From the NCBI RefSeq assembly GCF_009870125.1, contig NC_046681.1, positions 9,685,001 through 9,749,000 on the forward strand: DNA of 64,000 nucleotides, written 5' to 3'. The notes beneath the pieces are model-generated. The model was not told the origin of the DNA and did no database searches. It saw nothing but the letters and a program-made list of their open reading frames with translations. The DNA comes from Drosophila pseudoobscura (taxonomy: Eukaryota; Arthropoda; Insecta; Diptera; Drosophilidae). The stretch's first letter is position 1; every line of letters begins with the position of its first letter. Positions 25,052-38,600 of the stretch are shown piece after piece. Made by a program: the position numbers and the translations under genes.

Positions 25052-25266
25052 CGACCCAATCTCATTTTGATATCTATAAAATTCTGGGAATCACAGGTTT
25101 TTCTTGGTTTAAGAGGTCTTTTGAGTTGATGCCACAAATTTACGAAAAACATCATCTGTATGGACCTCAGAGAAGTCTTAATACCAGATTCCATAACTCT
25201 AGGTTTTATAGTTCCAGAGATCTGAACAAGTATAGGCTAAGGAACGCTATATTTTGTGGGTTTTGA
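25052..25266. repeat. 215-bp repeat, copy A
   Basis: This tract matches 27704-27918 over its whole length in the same orientation, at roughly three-quarters identity by eye. Shared words include CAGAGAAGTCTTAATACCAG, GAGTTGATG and CCAGAGATCTG. The wording (cannot-code, 'taccag..ttccata..ctc..tatagt' style) resembles dispersed non-coding repeats common in Drosophila, possibly helitron-related; family not established. Confidence 0.7.
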
Positions 25267-26109
25267 GTGCTTTCCAAGCTCATTTTACAGAAAGCTTTGA
25301 GCTTTAGCATTATTTGATAAAAGATATGTATAAATTCTTATGAATTCAAAGTAGTAAACTCTATTGCACCTTTAAAAATCATCATTATGTGGGTGTATAT
25401 ATTTTCAAAGTTCATAAACTACCTTCTCGAGTGTTTGACTGTCGCCAGAAGTCCATTGTTTTCGATTGACATCCCATTTACAAGCGTTCTAGTTCCCATA
25501 TTGCCTCCGAAACTACTCTCCACCTCAAATATCCCTGAGGAACATTTCCTTGCAACCCCGAAAAAAAAAAACTAGGATTATGCTTTCGCTTCTGGCTAAT
25601 TTCCACAGCAAATTGATTCGTTTTGATGATGCCCCACGGCTCTGTCTCCCTCTGTGTCTGTGGGTTCGTTCTGCTTGTAAACACTTCACTTCACTTCACT
25701 TCTGTTTTCATTCATGCGAATCCTCACTGTAGTACAGCAATCTGCTTGCCTTCGAGAGTGCAGCCGTAGAAAAAAATGGTTTCCACAATGTTTCTGTTCC
25801 CCTTTTTTCTCCATATTCATTGCAGCAAATGTCCTTTTGTATTGTCAGACGACAGGGCGTTGATTTAGTTGCTCTTTTTGTGGTGGGAGCAGTGTTGCCC
25901 TCTTTGTTGCTCTGCTGCCACATCGATTATGCCACCGGGACATCCAGGGACCCAGAAGGTACTCGCATAAGGATTCACGTATAAGAATTTGTGTGAAATT
26001 TTCATCCTTTGTGCCTGAGTGTTGTGCCGCACACTTGAGTGCACAATGAGGGATGAGAGAGGGATTGCAGTGACAGAAAGAGGGACAACCCAGAGGACAA
26101 GCTGGTGGG

Positions 26110-26590
26110 AATTTAGTTACTGACATGCACTGTTTCAGTGCCATAGTTTCACAGATATAGTTACAAAATCCAGTGTTTCACAGTTCCACATGAAGCTTTC
26201 GTCATTCCATTGTTTCACTTACTTCGAAAACCAACTAATCCACCTTTGCTTTCACCGTTTCACTGTCCTGAGTCATTATTCAACTGTTTCAGTTCCACTC
26301 ATTCTGCTCAGTTCCTCTTTCTTGTTCCACTTCCATTTTCATTGTCTCGGTGTTCTAGTTCCACATATTTCCACTGTTCTCTTGTTCCATTTTAAAAAAT
26401 CTACAATGCATTTGTTACTGTTCCAAAGTCTCACTGTTCCAATTCCCTAATTAAAGTCTTTCAACGAAATATGTAGCTTTATTCTTATATTTCCATTTCA
26501 CCAATGTTCCAGATTACATTGTTCCATAGATCCACTATTCCAAATCCACTGGGTAATATTCCATTCACTCGTTTAAGCTCCTGGCGAATG
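26110..26590. repeat. Dispersed array of TGTTCCA / TGTTTCA words
   Basis: Over some 480 bp the words CTGTTTCA, TGTTCCA, GTTCCAC and CATTCCA recur about twenty or more times without a fixed period. The tract has no open frame of note beyond a biased 86-aa one. Like the CGAGTA array at 10.6 kb, it is one short word reiterated with irregular spacers. Confidence 0.6.
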
Positions 26591-27703
26591 TTCTCTCTGT
26601 TTCAAGCCTTGAATCCTCTCGATTATGGGAACTTCAGGTGAATATCATGATCTATAGACAAATCTCAAACCGATTTGTGTACAAAATCAGGGTTAAGGAC
26701 CATATTCCCCCATCTGTAGTCCTTCTGGCTTCATGAAACCCTCTCTCTAGCTCTCCCTCTCTCTCTGAGAAATTCCCACTTAACGGACAACAAAAGCACG
26801 AAGGCAGTGCGCAACTATGCTCGGAATAATGCCAGAACTAACTGTTTTAGTTGCAAAACCAGAGAACTGTGTTAATTGCAATTATGCAATCCACAGTCCC
26901 GCATCCTTCGGGACACCAGCACCACCCGCAGCAGCATCGGCAGCAGCATCGGCCCCATCCATCCGCTGCCACATCCACATCCTTGCCAATTGCGCTTCCT
27001 GCCAGTTGCATTGATGGCCAGGCAGGCAGTCAGGGGCAGGGCAGGGATTGCTTCTGCTTGAGCTCCTCCCGCCCGAGGCCCTGTCCTGGTGCAGCTCCTT
27101 TTGCTTCGAGGCGTGGCAAAATTATTGTGACACAATTTTATGCGTTTGCCAGAGCGGATGTGTGCAGCAGGAGGAAGGTCGGATCTCGTAACAGTGGTAC
27201 ACTCCCCCCACCCCCTGCCACCCCCTGCCCCGCACATTATATAACTACCTGATTTGATATCCTCTTTGGAGTGTGTGTGAGAGAGTCCTTACCATCGCAT
27301 ATCTATGTCTAATTAAAGGCATACGCTCCCGTTCCTGCTTGAACACGAGATTCGGTTCCTTCGATGGAAATATTGGTTGCACGCCTCATCCCCATTTCCA
27401 TTCTCATTCCCACCAGTGAGGGTTGGTCTTTCATCATCAGCATGCGGCACAGCCTCTTCTCCTTCTGCTTCTCCTTCGAGCTAAAGTCCTGGCATCCTGT
27501 GTCATCATTGCACAAACACAGAGCAGGACGACAGCACGCCAGAGCGTACCACGTAACAGAACAGCAGGATGTAGCCGCCCGCTGATTTTGCTGGAAATTC
27601 CTTAAATAGCCCTTAAGGGCCCTACATCTCCTGTGGCGTCTGTAATACTTTTTCGATTATTATGATTTTTACTAAATAGTTTTATATTATTTATGGCTAT
27701 AAT

Positions 27704-27918
27704 ACTGCCCAAACTCATCTTGATATTTTTAGAAATTGTGCAAGTCACGGGTTTTTCTTGGTTCAAGGGTGCCTATGAGTTGATGGCACAAATTTGAAAC
27801 AAACATCAACTAGATGATCTTCAGAGAAGTCTTAATACCAGGTTTCATAGCTCTGGCTCATATAGTCCCAGAGATCTGCACAAGTATAGCTTAAGGAACG
27901 GTGTCTTTTGTAGGTTTT
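27704..27918. repeat. 215-bp repeat, copy B
   Basis: Second copy of the tract at 25052-25266, direct orientation, about 2.65 kb away. Similarity seems to extend weakly further upstream. No coding frame is preserved between the copies. Confidence 0.7.
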
Positions 27919-28351
27919 AGCTTATTTTGATTTAACAAATGGCAGAATAATAGCAGAATAATCTTTAACATATAGTTGAGGGATGAATAATTATTTTGTC
28001 TGCAAATATCATCCGATGGGAGTGGTTTTTGAACCATTCTAGCACCCCATTTTGCTGCTGAAAGCTGACTTCTGGAAACGCTTCCTTCCGCGTGCCATGG
28101 GCATACCCTTCCTGCCTTCCATCTACCACCAGGTACAAGGTTATGCGCACATCGACTTTCGCAGGTTTGCGCTGCTTGTCTGTGTGGCAAAGTTATGCTG
28201 CCTCAGCGGCAGACGCATGCCACATGCCTTGGCAACACCAAAACGTTCCGTTCCACTCTCCGAATGGCAACTAGTTATGCGGCAGGATGTGTGCGTCCTG
28301 TGGGTGGCACTCACTCGTTCAATCAGCCTCCCTTCGAAGGAAATAGAAGGA

Positions 28352-28352
<1 letters not shown>

Positions 28353-28386
<34 letters not shown>

Positions 28387-28393
28387 CCGTCCC
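28353..28393. repeat. TCTG tetranucleotide repeat
   Basis: About nine TCTG/TCCG units in a row. Confidence 0.85.
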
Positions 28394-28979
28394 ATCCATA
28401 AGCAGTCGTCGCGTGTCCTACCCTGGCGTTTTCCCTTCTTCCTTCCCTTCCAGAGAGTCCTGTCTGCATTTAAGTGCTACCCAAAATTGCCTTTTTAAAG
28501 GATTTCCACACACACAAGCGGCATGGCACGGCATGACAGGGCTTGGCAGGAGGAGAGTGAGACGAGTCCTTTCTGCCAGGATTCTGGGTGTCTTTTACGC
28601 TTGTCAAAGTCCTCGAAACAGTCGTCCTCGTCCTAGTCCTCGTCGTCGTCGTCGATTTTTGTGCCATTTCTTGTGCCTTTCCGATTGATGCATCTATCTT
28701 ATGGATGTGTCGCCTCTGCAGGACCTTTTCTCTCTCTCTTTTTCGACGGCACTTTGCCCCACCACTACGACGCATTTTTCTCCAGGAGTCGACTCCGGCT
28801 CCGTCTCCGTCTCCAATGCCGATGCCGATTCCGTGTGATAAACTAAAATAAAACTGCTCGTAATTCCATTTTTTATGCTCCTTTTCTTTTCCCCTATGAT
28901 TTTCCCTTTGGGCGTTCTTTTCCTCTGATTTTCCTTCCACATGCATTTCACTTTTATTGCGGGGGGAAATGGCAAAATA

Positions 28980-29660
28980 CTCTATGGAAAACCATTCGGA
29001 AATGCTAGTAGAAATCTATGGAAACGGGTAACCTCTAGTGGAAATGGAAGAAAACTAATTGAAAATGCTATGAAGGCCATGGAAAAAGGCAACAAAAAAA
29101 AACTATATGCAAAAATTGAGGGAAAATCTAAGAAAAACCTATACATCTAAGGAAAAAGGATAAATCTATGGAGAAGGAAACACTTGAGGAAAAAGGGATA
29201 GCCACTCCGAAAAGGAAATATAAGCTAAACTAAAAAGAAATGTGGAATTTTCAAGTCAAAACTGAGGGTAAAACTCCATTGAAAATGGTTAGAACTGTTC
29301 CTAAATATCGGTATACTATATACAAGATTTGACAGTCGCTTAAAAAGTATAAAACTCTAATTCAAAATAATGGAAAAATGGAAAAATCTGCATTAAAAAC
29401 TATGAAACTCCACGAAAAACCGTAGATCACGAAAACAATTTTGAAACTGTGCTAGAAAATGGCTAAAACTCTGCGCAAAATGGTAACAAAAATACCCAAC
29501 AAAGAGTCTCAAATCTAGACCAGAAAAATCTTATGAAATTTCTGTTAAAACCCTACTAAAAAAGCACCGATCTCCACTCAAAAGAACAGCTCTGAAAGAC
29601 TGCAACTTTCACTACCAAAAAACTAGTGTAAAACTCTTCGAAAACTCAGGAAAACCCCAA
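28980..29660. repeat. Cryptically simple GGAAAA / AAAACTC tract
   Basis: The first half repeats words such as TATGGAAAA and GGAAAAAGG; the second half repeats AAAACTC and GAAAACT. There is no fixed period. The tract has strong strand asymmetry (A-rich on plus). Confidence 0.5.
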
Positions 29661-32600
29661 GGACCCCGGTTCCCTAGAAGGTCTCCCCTCACACTGCAGT
29701 TACATTTTCTTTCTGGTCTTTTTTTTTTTTTTTGTGAAAATCTTTTTGCAAATTGCATTTTCTATGTCAAAGGCGCCTTAATTTACTTTTCTTCTATTTT
29801 TTTTTTCCTCCTCCCCTTGATTTTTCCAACTCGTTTTTCTTTTCTTTTTTTTCAATGGAGTTTTTTTTTCACTGCAGTTTTTTGTTTTCTTTCGTTTTTT
29901 TGTGCAGTTTTAGTTTGTGGGGGGGAAAAACGTTTGTCTTGTGTTTTTGGCATGTAATTTGTGCTTTGGGGTTCATTCGGAAATTGCTTTTCCTTCTGCA
30001 GCAGCAGCAGCAGGGGGAAGGGCAGGTGGGCAGGGCAGGGGAGGGCAGCGAGAAGGGGAATTTCCATCCTGTCGACTGCCGCCTGCCTTGCATCACCTTT
30101 GGATGGATTTTCATTCCTTATTTTAATTGCCGTTTCGATCAATAATTAAAAAATGCCAGCAATTAAATAATAATAAATTCAGCAAAAGCTGCAGCAGGGG
30201 GGGGGAGCAGAGGGGGAGGCATGCGGCAGAGTGTGGCAGCAAAGGGGGAGGCCTGGCCCAGTGGCATAATGAAAATGATAAGTTCTTTTTAACACGATTT
30301 ACTTTGCACATTTTCCACACATTTTCCCCTTTCATGCGCTCTCTCATTTTCTCCATAATTATCGCCTCCAGAGAGCAAGAGGGATGGAGGGAGAGAGATG
30401 GAAACAGAGGGGGAAAAGTCAAGGAAAGTGAATACAAATAGGGTAGAATTCGGCTGCCTCATTTTTGGGTCTCATGTGGGACTCTCTGCAGTAATTAAGG
30501 CGCACTATAGGCGGAAAAAAGGAGCGAAAAATAAAAGAAAAAATAAATCAAAAATACAACAACAAAATATATAAAAGCAATAAAAAATAAAGAGCATTAA
30601 AGCAAGAAACAAACCAAAATTAAACCTAAATAAAACTATTATAAAAAACCTAAAACAGCTTGTAAAAAGCAAGAAGGATTTATTGAAAATTATAAATGAA
30701 AAAAATAAAGAAAAAGGGGAAAAAGACTAAGAAAAAAACACTAAAAAAAAGGGAATAAAATATATGTCCAAAAAAGGGCAAATAAAACATAAAAAAAAGA
30801 TCAGCAAAAAGTCGAAAAAACCAGCAAAATGAAAAGGAAACCCCAGAAAACTCCCAAAATGACTGCAGTAGTAATTAAAATTCAACCAAAAATATATAAC
30901 AACAAATGCGGAAAATGCGGATAATAATTTTGGGTGGAAACCGCAGCAATTCTTATGATACGTTTTACAAAAGAAATGCCTCAACAAAAATGGAATTGTG
31001 TGAGGCGGGAAAATGGGAGAAAAGAGTTGTACAAATGGGACCCCAAGGTAGAACAAACAAAAGAGATCCGCATGTGGCAGGTTGCATGTGTAAACAGACC
31101 AGAAATGAAGGGCAGCCCAGCAGATGAGTGAAGTACGAGTAAACAAAAAAGTTATCTACAAAAAAAATAAAAATAAAGGAAGACCAGGGAAAACTCCGAG
31201 TAAAACTCCAAAATAACCCCCAACAAAGGGTGATTTTTGGGAAGAGGTTTTTAGAGGAATATTTGGGAATATAGTAGAAATATCCTGGAATAAATTATGA
31301 ACTTTAATCGCCCAAATTCTCCACAAAATATTACCCTTAAATAAACCCAGTTTTCACAAATATTTTCCGCCTTAATTAATTTCCATTTTCCACATGCAGC
31401 AGGAACTTCTTTCGCTGTTTGTAAACATTATTTTCAGGCTTAAAAAGTTGCAGAGAGAGAAGTGGGGAATAACGGCGCTTGTGGGGTTTATGTTTACCAT
31501 AAAAACAAATAAACAAATCAACAATAAGAACACACACACACACATGTGCACACGTGTGGGGGGAAAACACAAATAGAAAGATGACGGGAAAGGGAAAGGG
31601 AAGGGGTAGGGCAGGCGTGGATGCCACACAAAGTCGATGCCAAATGCAGCTGCAACTGCAACTGCAGCTAAAAAAAAAAAAAAACATTGTAAACTGGAGG
31701 CCAAGAATCGTTTAAGATGCAATTAAACTCCCTTTACGTGCCGTGACCCCAAAACCAGAGACGCGACTCATTAACGAATGACTCAAAAAATATGCAAAAA
31801 ATATTGCAAAACCAAACGAAAGAAAAAAAGAATATGAAACCCATGTATGGCCCTGGCATAACGACTAAGGGATATCTATTGAAATACAGAAATTATAGGG
31901 TATCTAAAGGTAGAAAGATGAACTAAAAGACACTTTTTGTTTTAGACTGAACAGAAAAGATAATGGGCAGTAGAATCATGGGTTTCTCATTAGATTTAAA
32001 TGATTTTCGGTATTTAGGTAGAAAATACCATTATATACAGTTTCTGTAAAAATTATCACTAAATTTTTTACATTTATCTAATTTATGTACTATTTTTTAT
32101 TCAATTTTAAAATCTCTTAAGACCAAAATGACACCAAAGTTTGCTCTTCTCAACAAAAACCTATCCCGATTGATATCTTTGATATCACACCTCTTTTGGA
32201 ACCCTTTGCATACCCTGTAGCGTGAGAAATGGAGACGCTTCGGATTGCAGAAATGCAGAAGAATTGCACAAAAAATACCGCCACTCGCCTTCGCCCTCGT
32301 CGCACCCTGAAACATGACGTACCCGAAACTTGAATCACAAACTGAAATTGAAAACATTTGCAAGGAGTGCCATTTGTCGTTTGCAATTGCAACAAAAAAT
32401 ATAAATAATAATAATTTCAAATAAAATATATACAAAAAAAAAAAAAAAGAATGGCAAAGGCCAAAACACACACACAAAAGCCAATTGAATCATCAATTGT
32501 TCGAAAAAGTCTACGACAGAGGGAGGGAGGGAGAGGGGGGAGTCAGCGTCGGAGCAGCAGACAGGATGGGAAACACAGATAAGAAACATATATATTTACC

Positions 32601-35600
32601 GACGATCGGTGCTTTGTTGCTTTTTCTTACATTTGCATTGCTTTTGCTTGCATTTAAATGCGATTTAAATGAATTTAAATGCGTGCGGGTGAGGGGGGGG
32701 GGGGGGGAAGCAAAGTTGTCAAACGAGAGTCAGCGTCAGCATCAGCGTAAGAAGAAGCACAGGAGGCGGGGGGAGAAACATATTCGTATTTTTCTGTCGA
32801 TCGGTCTGATGTTGAAGAGAGAGCGGTAGAGCAAGGAAGGGAGAGCGGTAGAGCAGGGAAGGGAGAGCGGTAGAGCAAGGAAGAGAGAGCAATAAAAACA
32901 GTTACCTTCCTTCCTTCGATCTGTATTTTTTGCACTGCTTTTTCTAAGCAGCAACTTTATTTTGTCTCTCATTTAAATGCTAAGCGCGTGCACGGCGGTT
33001 GTGCGAAACTTTAAGCAGCAACAAACCACAAAAGAGAGACAGAAACGGGAATGGGAATGGGAATGGGGACGGGCATTGGGGATGGGGAACATTTATCTGG
33101 AACATTAAGTTTTACAAAGGCAAATATGTCAGCAGGCTCTAAGTGCTGGTAAAACTGGAACTGGAACTTCGGTCTCCAGGGAGGGGGCTAGGGGTTAGGG
33201 CTGAGGGCTGAGGGGTGAACCTCTTCTAACATCAAAACGAAGAACCGACGAAACTCCAAGCACCGAGTCTCAGCAGCGGCAAAAGATGATGACTCAGCAG
33301 CAAAGTCAACAGCAGCAGCAAAAGCAGCAATAAAACCCGTCGGCCTCAAAAAGACACTTACGACCCAGCCAGACGACAAACGACAAACGACACAAGCGAC
33401 AGAGACCGACGGACAGACGCACTAAAGAAATTTATGTGTGTTCCATCCATACCATTCATAAAGTGCTTCAAAAAAAGATTACACACGGCTACAAAAACGA
33501 TATTCGTGTGGATAATCTCGCAATTATTTGGTGGGGAATCAATTAAGGGGAATTAGCAGGAAAATTAGCATGAAATTAACTAGTTTTTTATTTTTAAAGC
33601 ACAAACTGTTAATGGAATGGGGTATTTTTTGGGTACAAAGAATATACTGGATGTGGCCATAGATTCATGGGATATAGAGATGCATATTTGTGCTTTCAAG
33701 GCTCTTTAGAAGATCTAAAAACTTTCTGAGCTCCAGGGCTCTTGGGAAATTTAGGCCAAAATATCTATAAATCTATGAGAAATCCACCCATTATGTTCCC
33801 AGAGCACTTTTACTTATAAAACTATATTCAAATGACGAATTTGTAGAGCAAGAGCTTCTGAAAAACGCTCTTAATATTTTCAAAAACAAAAATTTCATTT
33901 TCATCATTAAAAATACCCTTCAAACCTTGTACAGTTCTCTGGATGTTTCTAAAAATTTCATTCGGTTCGAGGCCGTTCTTCGAAGAGCCCTGTGTTTGCA
34001 TATAAGAAATTCCTTTCCTTTCCTTTCTTTTCGTTCCTTCAATTACAAATTCTCTTTCCATTATATTCCTTCTCTAAGTATTTTACACTTCTCTTCGCCT
34101 CCCTTTGTTCTCTTTGCTTCGTATTCATTTGCTGCCTAGTGTAAAGGAATGGTGTGACGTCTCTCTCTCTCTCTCTCGCTCCCAGATCTTTGAATGGAGT
34201 TTTTCGGTGTAGTTCGTTGTAGTTCTAATTTGCTTGGGTCATGCGTTGAGGTTAATGAGTCACATCATCATCATTATCTCAAAGAAGAGACCACAAAAGA
34301 GTACGGAGGGTGGGGGAACCCAGAAGAAAAGAAGACAAAAGATTAGTGGGCCGGGGGGAGGAGGAGGAGTAGGTATATCATCATTCCACTCCACAAAAAG
34401 AGGGACAAAAACATTAAAATGTATAATTTCTCGAGACACTGCCTCTGCTCTGCTGCTGCTGAAATGTTTTGTAATTTTAGACGCAATTAAATGGAAATAA
34501 ATTCACAATTTAGTTGTAATTTTCTCCGTGGGGCTATTTGTTTTTTTTTTTTTTTGTGTTTGGTTTCTTTGGGTCTTTTTTGGTGACCCGATTTCCGCAA
34601 TTTAATGACTTTCTGTTTGTTTGACCAGGCCTATAATTTGGTGGGAAAGTACTGCCACTGAGGGAATACAGAGCTCGGAAGAAAGTGGGGAACACCCCGA
34701 GAATCGAATATTTCAGATTTACAAAATAATAACAATATATTTTTAAAGAGAGTCAAAATTGTTAAAAGAAATATTTTTCTCTAATATTTTACCATTAATT
34801 GTGGATAATTATTGTGGATAATATTTCATCTAATTATATTTCAAATTTAAAAAAAAAAGTCAATCCATTATATATTTAAAAAAAAAAAAATACATTTTAG
34901 ATGTACAAAAATATATATTTTATATTTAGATTATTATCTTTCGAAATATATGTTTCTACAAATTTAATATATTAATATGAAAATATTTTATTATATTCAA
35001 AATCGATATTATTCATATTTAAATCATATATTTTAATTTTTAAATGCAATTTTCTATATATTTATTTAATATATTATATTTTTTTTTAATTGCTCCAGAT
35101 TAAGGCCGTATTTAAAAAACATTCCAATTCTAAAACTAAATTTATTCCAAATTCTATTTAATTCCTCTATGTTTGTATTCAAGAGAATATTTCATTTAAT
35201 ATTTAACATATTTGATATTTAAAATGCCATTTTTCTCTGACTGCAAAGAGAAAAAATATCCAGAATCAAATTCGGATTTGAATAAATAAATGAACAGAAC
35301 ATTTTTTTGCAGAAATTTCTTCTTTTTTTCTAGTCTAAAATTCTGCTGGTTTCCTTTTGTTTGATTTTAGTTTTTTTCTCGCATTTCCAATGAATTTTGA
35401 CTGACCTTTCCCCCTCCCTCCCCCCCTTTTTGGCTAACGAGGAAAGTGACGATGATTTTCCAGGGCAGAGCCTCTCTTCATTTATTGACGATTTTCCGTG
35501 GCATTTCTGTGGTATCTGTCCCTGCTCGTATCTTTTTTCCTTTGTTTGTCCCCGCAAACGGAAATGAGCGGCCGTGCCACGCGGCAGCGGCGGGGGTTCA

Positions 35601-38600
35601 AGGTTCAAGGTTGTGTGCGTGGGCTATCCCCCACTCCTTCGTTGTGTTTTTTTGTTGTTGTTTCTTCTTCTGTTATTATAGGAGATATCTTTGTTATTAG
35701 CCCCGAAAACGATATCACACACACACAGTCAGAAATAGAATTCTCGGGACAGAACTCAGGGATAAGGCCGCTAAAGGAAGGCAATTTAATGGAAATGGAA
35801 GAGAAAAATAACAGAAAGAGAGGGGTGGAGAGAGGGAGAGAGGGGGTTAGGGGTTGTCTGCACTTAGGGCTAAACATTCGGTAAAGGAAATTGATAAAAA
35901 AAAAAACCAAGCAAAATGTTATTTATAGATTAAATGAAAAAACCAAAACAATTTTTTTTTTTGGTGGTGGGAAAAAGCAGAAATCAGAAAAAAGACAAGC
36001 ACTGGCAACAGCCGCAAAAAAGGGCAATGAAAAGGATTTAAAAATAGAATCAGGTATCAGAAATCAGGACTTCATATCCAGGAAAGGGGACGTTAATACT
36101 AATTCGAAAGGACATTTTTTATAGTATAGATCCGTAGATATAAATAATACAAATAATCCGATGAAAGCTGATATATTGTTGGATATTTAAAAGTAATAAT
36201 TTCTAGAAATAAGGAACATAAATAAGCCGAAATTAGTTTCGTTAGATCTGGAGAACCATATGCATCCATATATCCAAGAAATTGCATGTGCAACCATGTA
36301 GATCCTTATAAAAATATCCATAAAGTACTAGGATAATCCCTGCATTAACCTTATTAAACCGATATATGGTTAATCAAACGATAAAACACACGCGAAAATC
36401 AATGAAAAAGTATAAAAAGTAAAACAGAAATAGCTTTAAAAAAAAACATATATATATTGATATTTATATATTTTATATATTTGTAAATTTCATATAAATA
36501 TTTAACCATCATTTCTGTATTAAACATTCAATCTTAATGAATTTTGGCATTTCTATAGATATCCATATTCAATATTCAATACCACAGTTTTTTTTTTGAT
36601 TTATAGAATTCTAGAATTATTCAATTACAATATAATTTTGTAGATCCTATCTGTTATATATCGATCTGTATTCCAATCAAATTTAAACTCGAAATCTTAC
36701 AATTTGTGGATTATAAACATGTTTCAATTACACACAAAATTTCTAGCTATAGAGAAAACACGAAAATTGTTTAAAAATAAACCCCCCAGAAGTGGATTGA
36801 AACAAAGTTCAAGGCTCTAGCGCTTAAGATCTTTGGGTTCCAAGAGTTCAAATGTTTATAGCCACACGCCTGTTGATCCCAGAAACAAGAAAACAAGACG
36901 TTCATTCGCTCAAAATACAATTCACATGAGAAAATCAAGCTCTCGCTTTATGCCTCAATCGTAGGGAATCCCTTAACAAACAAGTATTCCAGGCTCATTC
37001 AACGGGAATCCCTCTCGTTCCGGGGTTAAGACCTCTTAATCCGAAACAACTTTAGACACAACAGAGAATGCTCTTACGTCTGTTTGAAATTATAATTCAA
37101 TTTAGGGGCGGGGCATAATCTACTTTCAGTCAGAAATCCTTTATCCAGCAGATACTTTGATATGCCGGAGAGGACCCTCGTCAAAGGTCTGATAGATCCT
37201 CCTCTACAGAAAGGTACTCTATAGCCGCCGGAAGCACCTCTCTCTCTCTCTCTCTGTGTCCCTGTCCCTCTCTCATTAGCATACAAATGTGTCGGAGAAC
37301 AAGCGACCGAAAGAACCGAAAAGAATCGGAAAGAAAGAACAAATGAAAGGGGGAACGGAACGTCAAGCGTGATTTCTTGACTAATTTTTATGACACTTTC
37401 CCAGTTTATGAGGTGGGGTTCCGTCCATCTCCCTACCTTTTTGTCGCTTATTGAACACCCAACCCATCCCATCCCATCCCATATTCATGTAGTACCAAAA
37501 GTACCCGACGTTTGGCCGTAAAGATTTTTATCGTTCGTGAGGATGTGTCATAAAAAACAAGAGAGAGCTAAAGCGAGAGACCCCAGAGAGTAGGGCTAAG
37601 GAAATGCTGGGCCTAAGCCTACTCTCCAGAACTATTAAAAACAATAAATGTCAAAATGGTACAGATTTTCAAGCACACAAATCCCAACCTGAGGAAAAAC
37701 TGGACAAAGGCCAAGGGGAAATGTATGGGAAAACTATAGAGGGGAAGACTGTAGAGGGAAAATGTGGTAGCTAGAAGTTTTCCTTTGTTTATCTTGGGAA
37801 TTTACGATTTTACCAAAAAAAATCAAGAAATTTAAGCCAAATAATAACAATTTTTTATGGATTTTAGGGATTAATTTTTGTGATTTTAAAGATTAGTTTT
37901 TTTTAAACGTTGGAGATTAGTTTTTTGTATTTTAGAGTTTATTTTCTGTAAAATATATTTTTGAAATATCCCCAAGACCTTGGAAAAAAAGTTCTAGCGG
38001 TGAAAATTTCTTTCTGAAATTGAAATTTCTCCAATATATTTCCAAGTTGAAAATCACAAATTTACTGCAGAAATATATCTCATTTAATAAGAAAGTTCCT
38101 CCCGAATTCCCCGTCCAAAGAAATCTTCAAATGTTTTAATGTTTCTTCAAATCATAAAAAACAAAAAAAAATCAAAATTAAAATTCATCTTCATTAAATA
38201 TTCTTTTGTGCAACAATTCGAGTCTCTGGAAAAACCTCCACCCCCAAAGGCTCCTCGACTAAATATTTAGGAAATACTTCCCTTCCGAAAGTTCTGTTTC
38301 AAAGTTTTGCCTGTCTCCCCCCACCGTCCATTCCATCCATTAGCATTCTTTTGGACTTCCATTACATTTTTCGACACCTAATTCTTTCTCATTTAGCGCA
38401 GAGGTCCCTCCTCCGTCTCCTCCTGCTCTTCCTTTAGGCTCTCTTCTCTTGGCCTACTCTCTCCTCGTCTTCTTCCATATACTTCTATGTAGGCATGAAA
38501 AAGAGATGGATAGCGGAGTACATTAGATAGTCAAATCACGTAAATTATGACCAGGGCTCTCTGTGGCTGTGGCTCCTCTCTATAATTTCTTATCGCTGGC

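Noticed and set aside
26817..27252. Overlapping 65- and 133-codon frames rich in Ala, His and Pro
   Set aside because: Low-complexity translation of CAGCAGCATC-type DNA in more than one frame; no domain.
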